NCBI GenBank assembly: GCA_963723235.1
Contig: CAVRPV010000010.1
Coordinates: 397,450-461,449, forward strand
Length of the DNA: 64,000 bases
Reading direction: 5' to 3'
DNA from: CAIRTM01 sp963723235
GTDB lineage: Bacteria > Desulfobacterota > WTBG01 > CAIYCZ01 > CAIRTM01
The notes under the pieces: model-generated
What the model was told of the DNA's origin: nothing
Databases searched by the model: none
The model's input: only the letters and a program-made list of their open reading frames with translations
In this document: in pieces, positions 9,469-17,501 of the stretch
Position numbering within the stretch: the stretch's first letter is position 1
Layout of the letters: each line of letters begins with the position of its first letter
Program-made: the position numbers and the translations under genes

Positions 9469-10815
9469 CTACTCATCGTCGGACACATCTACCATGTCAT
9501 CCAAGGCAAGCAGTCCCTGTGCTTCGACTGCCGGCATCTGCTGTACATCGCGCAGTTTACGCTCAATGGCACGGGAGCGCTGACCGGCTGTGTCTATAAC
9601 ATTGCTTGCTTCCAGCAGCTTCTTCTGTGTTTTTTCAAGCACGTCACCGAATTTGCCGAACTCGGTCTTGACCGCTGCCAGGATTTTCCAGACCTCGCTG
9701 GAGCGTTTTTGAATTGCCAGGGTGCGGAAACCCATCTGAAGGCTGTTCAAAAAAGCTGACAGCGTGGTAGGACCGGTGATGGTCACATGATAGTCACGCT
9801 GCAGGGTTTCCATCAAGCCGGGTTCGCGCAGCACCTCGGCAAAAAGGCCTTCAATCGGCAGAAACATGATGCCGAAATCAGTCGTGTACGGCGGCTCGAG
9901 ATATTTATCATGAATGTCTTTGGCACAGTTCATAATCCGGGTTGAAATCTGTTTGCGATATTTCTCAATCAGGGCAGTATCGCCTTTTTCATAGGCATCC
10001 TGCAGAGCCGTATAATCCTCTATGGGAAACTTTGCATCAATGGGCAGGAGTACACTGCCCTGCTCGTCATCCTTGCCGGGCAACACAATTGCAAACTCAA
10101 CACTATTCCTGGAATCAGGCCGCGGCTTCACGTTTTTACGGTATTGGTCCGGAGTCAACAGCTGCTCCAGGATAAACTCAAGCTGATACTCGCCCATCAC
10201 GCCGCGGGTCTTGACATTGGTCAGGGCCTTTTTCAAATCGCCGACCCCGGCAGCCAGGCTCTGCATCTCCCCGAGTCCCTTGTGCACCTGCTCAAGACGC
10301 TCGCTCACCAGCTTGAAGGAATCCCCCAGCCGCTTCTCCAGCGTGCTTTGCAGCTTCTCGTCAACGGTTTTGCGCATTTCCTCAAGCTTGGCAGTGTTGT
10401 CGTTGCGGATTTTCTCTAAGCTGTTGCGTACGTTTGTGTCCAGCATCGCCAGATTATCAAGGAGCTTCTTTTCCAAAGACTCGGAGCGCTTTTCAAGCTG
10501 CTGCATAAAAACCTGCATATTGTTCAAAAACGTCGCAAACTGATTGTTCTGCTGGGTAAGATTCTCATGCATGCGGGCAAGCAGTGTTTCGCTCAGATTT
10601 TTATACCCGGTGTTCAACTCTTCGCGCAGCTGCCGGGCCTGCTCACCGGACTCGGTACGCTGGGAGCGGAATTCCGCCTGGAACGTTTCCCTGAAGGATT
10701 GCATAGCCTGATCGACAGCCGTAGTGTCAGAGCGTCGGGACCCGAGAATAATCACTGTAACAAGCAGAGCCAGCACGATGGCCAGAATTGAAATCAGCAG
10801 AATTATTTCAACCAC
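9469..10815 (-). CDS. rmuC: DNA recombination protein RmuC
   Basis: A protein of about 448 residues with an N-terminal membrane anchor (EIILLISILAIVLALLVTV), a long coiled coil (~residues 35-200) and the RmuC nuclease-like core (TRGVMGEYQLEFILEQLL, LPIDAKFPIEDYTAL, PPYTTDFGIMFLPIEGLFA). RmuC proteins limit DNA inversions at short inverted repeats. The start is set by the Shine-Dalgarno AGGGGG (10827-10822): the GTG at 10815 has a six-base spacing, whereas the TTG at 10821 abuts it. The C-terminus is acidic. It lies alone, upstream of the lectin pair and downstream of no obvious partner. Confidence 0.92.
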   Translation of the reverse strand: MVEIILLISILAIVLALLVTVIILGSRRSDTTAVDQAMQSFRETFQAEFRSQRTESGEQARQLREELNTGYKNLSETLLARMHENLTQQNNQFATFLNNMQVFMQQLEKRSESLEKKLLDNLAMLDTNVRNSLEKIRNDNTAKLEEMRKTVDEKLQSTLEKRLGDSFKLVSERLEQVHKGLGEMQSLAAGVGDLKKALTNVKTRGVMGEYQLEFILEQLLTPDQYRKNVKPRPDSRNSVEFAIVLPGKDDEQGSVLLPIDAKFPIEDYTALQDAYEKGDTALIEKYRKQISTRIMNCAKDIHDKYLEPPYTTDFGIMFLPIEGLFAEVLREPGLMETLQRDYHVTITGPTTLSAFLNSLQMGFRTLAIQKRSSEVWKILAAVKTEFGKFGDVLEKTQKKLLEASNVIDTAGQRSRAIERKLRDVQQMPAVEAQGLLALDDMVDVSDDE

Positions 10816-10944
10816 AGTCAACCCCCTAAATAATTGTTACAACAACAGTTCCTAAATGTTTATTCTATAACATCGAAGAAGCACATGTTTGTCAAGATGT
10901 TTCCGATCTGCAAACCCTGACCATTGGATCAAGTACCGGCTCCT

Positions 10945-10979
10945 ATAAAAAAAGCCGCCCCTGAACACGGGGCGGCTTT
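10945..10979 (-). terminator. Terminator of the 2-oxoacid dehydrogenase cluster
   Basis: Read on minus, AAAGCCGCCCC (10979-10969) and GGGGCGGCTTT (10961-10951) form an 11-bp perfect stem with a 7-base loop, followed by a T-run. It ends the transcript after the E3 gene. Confidence 0.93.
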
Positions 10980-11003
10980 GAAACGCTACAATACTAACAC
11001 ACG

Positions 11004-12743
11004 TTACTTTTTCTTCTTCTTGGGCATGTGAATCGCCTTGGCATCAACGTCAAGGGCTGCTTCCATGATTGATTCGGCAATCGTGGGATGCGCGTGAATC
11101 GTATGCGCGATTTCCTCAAACGTTGCTTCCATCTGAATGGCAAGGGCAATCTCATTGATCAGGTCGGTTGCATGCGGACCGAGAATAGCGGCACCGACAA
11201 CTTCGCCGTATTTCTTCTCGGAGATGATCTTGACAAAGCCTTCGGTCTCATTGATCACAAGGGCCTTACCGCAGCCCACGAACGGGAAGCGGCCAATTTC
11301 AAGCTCACCGTATTTTGCCTTGGCTTCCGCCTCAGTCATACCGACGCTGGCGACCTCGGGCGAGGTGTACACGCCGCGCGGCACTGAGCGGTAATCCATG
11401 CGGTGCTGCTTGCCGACACAGTTCACGGCCGCGGTTTCACCCTCAGCCGTAGCAACATGAGCCAGCATGTAATTGCCGATCACGTCGCCGATTGCGTAGA
11501 TGCCCTTGACGCTGGTCTCGAGGTACTCATTGACCTTGACAAAGTTTTTCTCCATGGCGATGCCGGCCTTGTCAAGCCCGAGCCCTTCGGTGTAGGGCGA
11601 GCGGCCAACGGCCACCAGCACAAGGTCAACCTCTTTCTGCTGATCACCAAAGCTGACAACCTTCTTCTTGCCCTTGGCCTCGACTTTACTGACCGAAGCG
11701 GAGGTATGAATTTCAATGCCGGCCTTCTGGCACATGGCGCTGAACATCTTGGCTGCTTCGGGGTCTTCAGTGGGCAGGATCTGCGGCAGCATTTCAACAA
11801 CCGTAACCGCTACTTCCATCTGGTTCATGATCTGGGCGAATTCCATGCCGATAACGCCGCCGCCGATAATGAGCATGCTTTTGGGAAGTTTCTCAAGGTT
11901 CAAGGCTTCATCGGAGGTAATGCAGTTGGCAATGCCGTCAATCGGCACGCGTGAAGGAACAGAGCCGGTAGCGATGATGATCTTGTCGCACTTGATCTCT
12001 TCACCGGTTTCAGCAACCTTCACCAGGCCGGCGCTCACGATCTGACCGGTGCCCTTGATGATCTTCATGCCGTGGCTTTTCAAGATGCCGCCCAGGCCGC
12101 CGACCAGCTGCTTTACAACCGTATTCTTGCGGGCCATGACTGCCGGGAAGTCAATTTTGACATCGCCGATAGTGATACCAAAAGTTTTGGCTTCCTTGGC
12201 ATGCTTGTACATGCCGGAGGACTGCAGCAGCGCCTTGGTGGGGATACAACCACGGTTCAGGCAGGTGCCGCCGAACTCATCCTTTTCAATGATCGTAACT
12301 TTTGCGCCCAGCTGTGCAACCCGGATAGCAGCCGGGTAACCGCCCGGACCACCACCAATAACCACCACGTGGGTATCACCAGCTGCGGCAGCAGGGGCTG
12401 CAGCAGCTGCGGGAGCACCGCCAGCTGCGGGGGCCGGGGCAGCTGCGGCAGCAGGAGCTGCAGCAGCTGCGGGAGCACCGCCGGCAGCAAGACTGTCAAG
12501 TTCGGCCTTGTCAGCTGCAATCTGCGCAATGAGCTCAGCAACCGGAACTTCCTCTTCGGCCTTCACGATAATGTGCAGCAGGCCTGTTGCCGGTGCCTCA
12601 ACTTCATAGGTAATTTTTTCAGTCTCAACAACCAGCAGAATCGAGCCCTGCTTTACTTCACCGCCCTCGGCAGCTTTCCACTCTAAAATTTTACCGGTTT
12701 CCATTGTCAGCCCGAGTTTGGGCATGGTTACATTCGTTGCCAT
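11004..12743 (-). CDS. lpdA: Dihydrolipoyl dehydrogenase (E3) with N-terminal lipoyl domain
   Basis: A 579-residue E3 that re-oxidises dihydrolipoamide with NAD+. Residues 1-80 are a lipoyl domain with the lipoylated Lys43 in VVETEKITYE. An Ala/Pro-rich swinging linker runs ~87-121. The FAD-binding GGGPGG is at ~130-135, the redox disulfide GGTCLNRGCIPTK gives Cys161/Cys166, the NAD fold shows GGGVIGMEFA, and the C-terminal dimer domain carries HAHPTIAES with the catalytic His/Glu pair. A KKKKK tail ends the protein. The lipoyl domain is nearly identical to that of the adjacent E2. Lipoyl-bearing E3 enzymes are known for several bacterial pyruvate and acetoin complexes. It is the last gene of the cluster; AAGGAG precedes the start. 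Confidence 0.95.
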   Translation of the reverse strand: MATNVTMPKLGLTMETGKILEWKAAEGGEVKQGSILLVVETEKITYEVEAPATGLLHIIVKAEEEVPVAELIAQIAADKAELDSLAAGGAPAAAAAPAAAAAPAPAAGGAPAAAAAPAAAAGDTHVVVIGGGPGGYPAAIRVAQLGAKVTIIEKDEFGGTCLNRGCIPTKALLQSSGMYKHAKEAKTFGITIGDVKIDFPAVMARKNTVVKQLVGGLGGILKSHGMKIIKGTGQIVSAGLVKVAETGEEIKCDKIIIATGSVPSRVPIDGIANCITSDEALNLEKLPKSMLIIGGGVIGMEFAQIMNQMEVAVTVVEMLPQILPTEDPEAAKMFSAMCQKAGIEIHTSASVSKVEAKGKKKVVSFGDQQKEVDLVLVAVGRSPYTEGLGLDKAGIAMEKNFVKVNEYLETSVKGIYAIGDVIGNYMLAHVATAEGETAAVNCVGKQHRMDYRSVPRGVYTSPEVASVGMTEAEAKAKYGELEIGRFPFVGCGKALVINETEGFVKIISEKKYGEVVGAAILGPHATDLINEIALAIQMEATFEEIAHTIHAHPTIAESIMEAALDVDAKAIHMPKKKKK

Positions 12744-12823
12744 CTAATCTACTCCTTTATCACTATCGATTATTAATCATTAAATACTGCGGTGGTAATT
12801 CGATACCGAATTACCGAAGCGTT

Positions 12824-13969
12824 TTAGCCTGCCAATATCATCATCGGATCTTCCATGAACTGTTTCAGCGTCTGCATGAAACGACCTGCATCAGCACCGT
12901 CGATGGTACGATGATCATAGGTCAGCGCCAGATTCATCATCGGACGTATAACGATCTGCCCGTTTACAACAACAGGCTTGTCTTTAATCGTACCGACACC
13001 CAGGATAGCATTTTCAGGCTGGTTAATGATGGCCGTGAAAATATCCGTACCGAACATACCCATGGCCGATACTGTAAAGGTTCCGCCGGTCATCTGAGCC
13101 GGTCCCAGCTTACCGGTGCGGCCCATATCGATGAGCGCAACACGGTCCTTGGCAACTTGAATAATGGACTTATTATCGGTATCCTTGATCACCGGCACCA
13201 CGAGGCCTGCTTTAACAGCCATGGCCATACCAATATTGATCTCGTCCTGAAAGAGAATACCCTCGCCTTCGACCCAGCGGGTATTAATAACCGGATGCTG
13301 CCGGATGGCTTCAGCAGTAATCTTCAGCATAAAGTCTGTGATGGTTACGCGAATACCATGTTTCTTTTCGGTAGACTTCAGTATCTTCTCACGGAAGTCC
13401 TGAATAGCCGTGGCATCAATCTCGTACACCATATATGCCATGGCGGCTTCATTGCAACTCTGCAGCATCTTGCGCGCGATAACCTTACGCATACCGGACA
13501 GCTTTTCCATACGATCTCCTTTAGCAACATCAGCAGGAGCAGCGGCTTTCTTATCAGAAGCAGCAGGTGCCTGCTTGGCTGCGGCGATGGCTTTCTCAAC
13601 ATCTTCCTTCATAATCTTGCCGTTAGCACCGGTGCCGGCAATGGAGGCCAGAGCAAGACCCGCTTCATCGGCCATTTTCTTCGCGACCGGGCTAATGCGC
13701 ACCTTGTTAGATGCCAGGTAATTTTCAACATCCTCTTTGACGATACGTCCATCAGGGCCGGTACCGGCAATCATGCTGATGTCAATGTCAGCCTCTTCAG
13801 CCAGCTTCTTTGCAAGCGGCGAGGCCATAACGCGCTCACCCGGGGCACGCGCAGCCGCCGGTGCGGATGCAGGCGCTGCGGCCTGAGCCGGAGCAGTTGC
13901 AGCCGGTGCAGGTGCAGCCGCTGCGGGTGCGTGCGGCTGCAGGCGCGCCGCCTGCTGCCAGAGCGTCAA
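12824..13969 (-). CDS. Dihydrolipoamide acyltransferase E2, C-terminal part
   Basis: This is the subunit-binding and catalytic part of the E2 core of the 2-oxoacid dehydrogenase complex. The genuine coding frame begins near 13930 inside the Ala/Pro linker; upstream bases in this frame (MTLWQQAARLQ) are an out-of-frame reading of the lipoyl domain. Two successive peripheral subunit-binding domains are visible: MASPLAKKLAEEADIDIS..AGTGPDGRIVKEDV and ISPVAKKMADEAGLAL..AGTGANGKIMKEDV. The acyltransferase domain follows and ends in TYDHRTIDGADAGRF, which contains the catalytic His and the DG pair. One extra base near 13931 (a C on the coding strand) separates it from the lipoyl part. All catalytic signatures are intact, so a sequence error or very recent mutation is likely. 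Confidence 0.88.
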   Translation of the reverse strand: MTLWQQAARLQPHAPAAAAPAPAATAPAQAAAPASAPAAARAPGERVMASPLAKKLAEEADIDISMIAGTGPDGRIVKEDVENYLASNKVRISPVAKKMADEAGLALASIAGTGANGKIMKEDVEKAIAAAKQAPAASDKKAAAPADVAKGDRMEKLSGMRKVIARKMLQSCNEAAMAYMVYEIDATAIQDFREKILKSTEKKHGIRVTITDFMLKITAEAIRQHPVINTRWVEGEGILFQDEINIGMAMAVKAGLVVPVIKDTDNKSIIQVAKDRVALIDMGRTGKLGPAQMTGGTFTVSAMGMFGTDIFTAIINQPENAILGVGTIKDKPVVVNGQIVIRPMMNLALTYDHRTIDGADAGRFMQTLKQFMEDPMMILAG

Positions 13970-14213
13970 GCTCGGCCTTGTCAGCTGCGATCTGCGCGAT
14001 CAGCTCGGCAACCGGCACCTCCTCCTCGGCCTTTACAATGATGTTCAGCAAACCGGAAGCGGGCGCTTCAACTTCATAGGTAATTTTTTCAGTTTCAACA
14101 ACCAGCAGGATCTGGCCCTGCTTTACTTCACCGCCCTGAGCGACTTTCCATTCCACGATCTTACCGGTTTCCATGGTAAGTCCCAGCTTGGGCATGGTTA
14201 CATTTGTAGCCAT
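13836..14213 (-). CDS. Dihydrolipoamide acyltransferase E2, lipoyl-domain part
   Basis: The N-terminal piece of the same E2 gene. Residues 1-80 form a lipoyl domain with Lys43 in VVETEKITYE, then the linker starts (AAGGAPAAA). After about residue 94 the frame becomes Cys/Arg/Gly-rich (TRSGCTCTG) because it has slipped out of the linker frame near 13931. Removing one base there continues the Ala/Pro linker directly into the first subunit-binding domain of the downstream piece. Intact length would be about 460 residues. GGAGA lies upstream of the ATG. The lipoyl sequence differs from that of the E3 gene at only a handful of positions. Confidence 0.88.
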   Translation of the reverse strand: MATNVTMPKLGLTMETGKIVEWKVAQGGEVKQGQILLVVETEKITYEVEAPASGLLNIIVKAEEEVPVAELIAQIAADKAELDALAAGGAPAAARTRSGCTCTGCNCSGSGRSACIRTGGCACPG

Positions 14214-14321
14214 TATTGATTCTCCATTTCTAAAAAAATTACAGGTAACTGTTCCTCAACCTTGCACTCAACAGAGCACATATGCCTGCTGCCGGCGTAC
14301 ACCCGCAGCAGGCACACGGTA

Positions 14322-15305
14322 TTATCCCATCAGACCTTTTACCTTGGCAACAAGCTTATCGGCATTGGGCAGATAGTGCTTTTCCAGCAGCGGCTGGAAG
14401 GCGATGTGCGTAAACGGAGCAGCGCAGCGCACAACCGGAGCATCGAGCCAGTCAAACAGTTTTTCCTGGACAGAGGCTGCAATCTCAGCGCCGATACCCA
14501 TGATTTCCTTGGCCTCATGGATAATGACCAGCCGGTTGGTTTTCTTGACTGACTTGTAAATGTCTTCCATCGGCAGCGGGTTGACCGTGCACAGGTCAAG
14601 CAGCTCGGCATTGATGCCGTCGGCCTTCAGCTTGGCAACGGCCTTTTCAGCCTCAAGGAGCATGCGACCGACGCTGACGATCGTCACGTCGCTGCCCTCG
14701 TTTACCAGCTGAGCCTGGCCAATGGGTACCAGGTATTCATCAACCGGAATTTCCTGCTTGATCGTGTAGGATGACAGCGGCTCAATATACAGCACCGGGT
14801 TGTCATCGCGAATTGCCGACTTCATCAAGCCTTTTGCGGTATAGGAGTTGGAAGGCATAACAACCTTCATGCCGGGCATGCTTGCGAACCAGCCCTCAAG
14901 GGATGAGGAGTGATGCGGGCCGGCGCCGAAGCCGCCTGCAGTCATGGCACGCACGACAAAAGGCTGCTTGACCTGGCCGCCGAACATCCAGCGCATCTTC
15001 GATCCCTGATTGTAGAATTCTTCCACGGCCAGAGTAATAAAGTTCATGAACATAATTTCAGCAACCGGACGCAGACCCGAAGCGGCCGCTCCGCAGCACA
15101 AGCCCACAATCGCACCCTCGGAAATAGGTGTATCCACAGCGCGCTCCTTGCCAAACTCTGCCTGCAGGCCGCGTGTTACGCCAAACGGGCCGCCGGGGCC
15201 GCCGACATCCTCACCAACGATGAACACGTTAGGATCCCTGCGCATTTCTTCCGCAATCGCGTGATTAATCGCCCATTGCACATTGATTTTTTTCATTTCA
15301 GCCAT
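14322..15305 (-). CDS. 2-oxoacid dehydrogenase E1 component, beta subunit
   Basis: A 327-residue transketolase-fold subunit that pairs with E1 alpha to decarboxylate a 2-oxoacid (or cleave acetoin) using thiamine diphosphate. VFIVGEDVGGPGGPFGVT, the TPISEGAIVGLCCGAA loop with the cofactor-contacting Glu, AGGFGAGPHHSSSLEGWF with the active-site His pair, and MPSNSYTAKGL are all conserved. A C-terminal transketolase domain follows (from ~200, NEGSDVTIVSVGRML). A GGAGG ribosome site precedes the start, and the gene lies 68 bases after E1 alpha. Pyruvate, branched-chain oxoacid or acetoin cannot be distinguished from sequence alone; the overall look is of the AcoB/PdhB group. Confidence 0.93.
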   Translation of the reverse strand: MAEMKKINVQWAINHAIAEEMRRDPNVFIVGEDVGGPGGPFGVTRGLQAEFGKERAVDTPISEGAIVGLCCGAAASGLRPVAEIMFMNFITLAVEEFYNQGSKMRWMFGGQVKQPFVVRAMTAGGFGAGPHHSSSLEGWFASMPGMKVVMPSNSYTAKGLMKSAIRDDNPVLYIEPLSSYTIKQEIPVDEYLVPIGQAQLVNEGSDVTIVSVGRMLLEAEKAVAKLKADGINAELLDLCTVNPLPMEDIYKSVKKTNRLVIIHEAKEIMGIGAEIAASVQEKLFDWLDAPVVRCAAPFTHIAFQPLLEKHYLPNADKLVAKVKGLMG

Positions 15306-15373
15306 CTATCGTTCCTCCAGTAAATAATGTATTCAAAGTCATATACGAACGTTCGGGAAACAACGCCGCCATT

Positions 15374-16333
15374 TTACGCAAGAATGTCCTTGTAGAGCTC
15401 CTCAACTTCGGGCATGGCGCTGGCGCGGGCAAACGCGACTGCGTCGACGACTTCCTTCTTGGCAGCGTCCTTGATGGCCTGCATTTCCTTATCAGTCAGC
15501 ACGCCCTCTTTTTTCAGTTTCTTTTCATACAGCACAATCGGGTCCTTTTTCTTCCACTCCTCAAGCTCGCCTTCAGGACGATAGTTGCAGGGGTCTCCTT
15601 CAAAATGACCATGATGACGATAGGTCTTGCACTCAAGAAGATACGGGCCCTTACCGTCACGGGCATGCTTGGCTGCCTTGGCAAATTCCTCATATACTTT
15701 TTCAACATCATTGCCGTCAATGGTGACACCGGGAGCGCCGTAGCCCGCAGCGCGGTCGGCAACGTTTTCAATCGCGATGTGAATCGATTTGGGGGTCATC
15801 TGCGCATAGAGGTTGATGTTGCAAACAAACACCAGCGGCAGTTTCAGCGTTGCGGCCATATTGAACGATTCATGAAACGCACCGGTTCCGGTGGCGCCTT
15901 CACCAAAAAATACTACGGTAATGTTTTTGGTTTTATTATACTTCTGGGCAAACGCGGTACCGAGTGCGATGCGCATACCTTCACCCACGATACCGTTGGA
16001 ACCCATGCAGCCGGTTTTAACATCGGCAAAATGCATGGAGCCGGCACGGCCCTTGCAACAGCCGTCGATGCGTCCGAACAACTCAGCCATCATGGGTTTA
16101 ATCTGAGCGCCTTTGGCAATGATGCATCCGTGACCGCGGTGGGTCGTATAGATGGCGTCTTCATTGGACAGATGCGAGCACACGCCGGCGGGTACAGCAT
16201 CCTCGCCCTGCGACAGATGCAGAAAGCCCGGCATTTCTCCGCTGGCAAAATTTGCCGTGGTTTCATCCTCAAAAATTCTCTGGCGAACCATGCGCGTGTA
16301 CAGATCCATTTTTACATCTTTGCTGATTTTCAT
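15374..16333 (-). CDS. 2-oxoacid dehydrogenase E1 component, alpha subunit
   Basis: A 319-residue thiamine-diphosphate-binding subunit. It shows FLHLSQGEDAVPAGVCSHL, YTTHRGHGCIIAKG, the GRAGSMHFAD loop and the cofactor motif beginning GEGATGTGAFHESFNMA and ending CNIN about 30 residues later. This matches the AcoA/PdhA family. It is the first E1-E2-E3 gene in the transcription direction (E1 alpha, E1 beta, E2, E3). GGAGG lies just before the ATG. A hairpin at 16414-16436 separates it from the upstream MaoC gene, so part of the transcription may start or be attenuated here. Confidence 0.93.
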   Translation of the reverse strand: MKISKDVKMDLYTRMVRQRIFEDETTANFASGEMPGFLHLSQGEDAVPAGVCSHLSNEDAIYTTHRGHGCIIAKGAQIKPMMAELFGRIDGCCKGRAGSMHFADVKTGCMGSNGIVGEGMRIALGTAFAQKYNKTKNITVVFFGEGATGTGAFHESFNMAATLKLPLVFVCNINLYAQMTPKSIHIAIENVADRAAGYGAPGVTIDGNDVEKVYEEFAKAAKHARDGKGPYLLECKTYRHHGHFEGDPCNYRPEGELEEWKKKDPIVLYEKKLKKEGVLTDKEMQAIKDAAKKEVVDAVAFARASAMPEVEELYKDILA

Positions 16334-16413
16334 CGAGTATCCTCCACAAAGTAAACAGTACGGTAAATATTAAGAACACCTTCGGTGTAACATTGTCATA
16401 GTATGTAAAGACA

Positions 16414-16436
16414 GAGCCCCACTTGTTCCGGGGCTC
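16414..16436 (-). terminator. Hairpin between hydratase and E1 alpha genes
   Basis: On minus, GAGCCCC (16436-16430) pairs with GGGGCTC (16420-16414). The following TGTCTTTACAT is only a weak U-tract, so this could be an attenuator or processing site rather than a full terminator. Confidence 0.5.
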
Positions 16437-16481
16437 CGGCTGTTATGCCTGCAATACTGTAGTATATCAAAACCTCACACC

Positions 16482-16883
16482 TTACTTGATTTTTACGGTG
16501 CCTTTAACGCAGGGTTTTCCATCCTGATCCTGAATGGTCATGTCACAGATAAGGCTGTCGTTAGTCTTTTCACTTACTACCAGTACGCTGGAAATGGTCA
16601 TACCGGGCTTTACCGGCGCGCGGAACTGCAAATCAATGGTAGTGCCGGGGTTAGGCCACTTGGTGCCCTGTACCGTACAAATCGCCTGCATCACGGGTTC
16701 GACATTAATAGTGCCGTGCGCAATAGTTCCACCGAACAGGGGATGGTCCTTCATTCCCTCGACATCAACATGCAGCGTATTGTAGTCGCCGCAGATATCG
16801 GCATACTCATTGATCAGGGCCTGCGTGACCGCCAGGGTTTTCGAGGGCAGTGTATCGCCTGTATTAAAACGTGCTGTATCCAT
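16482..16883 (-). CDS. MaoC-like (R)-specific enoyl-CoA hydratase subunit
   Basis: A 133-residue hotdog protein. The segment YADICGDYNTLHVD contains the hydratase-2 Asp/His catalytic pair and is followed by PLFGGTIAHGT, the hydratase-2 motif. It lies 27 bases after the other hotdog gene. Such split proteins form heterodimers in which one subunit (this one) carries the catalytic residues, as in the HadAB-type dehydratases. It would hydrate an enoyl-CoA formed by the acyl-CoA dehydrogenase upstream. AGGAGGT precedes the start codon. Confidence 0.9.
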   Translation of the reverse strand: MDTARFNTGDTLPSKTLAVTQALINEYADICGDYNTLHVDVEGMKDHPLFGGTIAHGTINVEPVMQAICTVQGTKWPNPGTTIDLQFRAPVKPGMTISSVLVVSEKTNDSLICDMTIQDQDGKPCVKGTVKIK

Positions 16884-16910
16884 AGTGATACCTCCTGTTG
16901 CGCAAAAAGG

Positions 16911-17387
16911 TTATTTCATGGTCTTTGGAAGCATGAAGCTCATGACGATATCAGCAATTTTAACACCGTCCTGGTTTTCGGCTGACATGTTGACATACAG
17001 GAACTTGGTTACCTTAACCACACCATCTTTTTCCTTGGAAACTTCCTTTTTGTCGGCAATAGAAAGCCTGGTGGTAATGGTGTCACCGATTTTAGCCGGG
17101 CTGTGAAATGTAATTTTATCGCCGGCGCGAACAGCCTGATCAATAAAAACCTTGCGATCCCAGCAAATACGCAGGCCGTAAATGTAGATCATACCCACGG
17201 GTACGGTTTCAGAACCGGTGTTGGGATCACCCATCAACCGGGCAAACTTTTCAACTTCAGGCTTGGTTATCCTATACGTGCCGCCGCCGCAGTCCCATCC
17301 GGACTGCATTTCAGCAAACGTCAAATCCGGAAGCAGTGTGTCTGGACCGAAATTCGTAATGAGATCGGTGGTAAATTTTTGTTCCAT
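16911..17387 (-). CDS. MaoC-like hydratase partner subunit (FAS1-type)
   Basis: A 158-residue hotdog protein of the N-terminal MaoC/FAS1-dehydratase group, recognisable from YRITKPEVEKFARLMGDPN near residue 38 and GDKITFHSPAKIGDTITT. It lacks the Asp-His catalytic pair seen in the downstream hotdog protein, so it is probably the substrate-holding half of a heterodimeric enoyl-CoA hydratase. A GGGAGG ribosome site precedes the ATG. A terminator-like hairpin lies between it and the acyl-CoA dehydrogenase. Confidence 0.85.
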   Translation of the reverse strand: MEQKFTTDLITNFGPDTLLPDLTFAEMQSGWDCGGGTYRITKPEVEKFARLMGDPNTGSETVPVGMIYIYGLRICWDRKVFIDQAVRAGDKITFHSPAKIGDTITTRLSIADKKEVSKEKDGVVKVTKFLYVNMSAENQDGVKIADIVMSFMLPKTMK

Positions 17388-17449
17388 GGTGATCGCCTCC
17401 CTTATGCGTGTGGGTTACATTCCGTGTGTCATTTCTCACCATCAGCCGC

Positions 17450-17490
17450 CGGAAAATAAAATGCTCCCCCGCCCCTGAGAGCGGGAGAGC
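17450..17490 (-). terminator. Terminator after acyl-CoA dehydrogenase
   Basis: On minus, GCTCTCCCGC (17490-17481) pairs with GCGGGGGAGC (17472-17463) with one mismatch, followed by ATTTTATTTT. It starts 12 bases after the dehydrogenase stop. Confidence 0.75.
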
Positions 17491-17501
17491 AGCGAAGCTC
17501 C

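Noticed and set aside
11403..12686. Plus-strand frames opposite the E3 gene
   Set aside because: Antisense to a fully conserved dihydrolipoyl dehydrogenase; no independent coding signal.
12704..14041. A 445-codon plus-strand open frame opposite the E2 gene
   Set aside because: It is antisense to a well-conserved E2 and owes its openness to the GCN-rich linker; its translation is Arg/Cys/His-rich and matches nothing.
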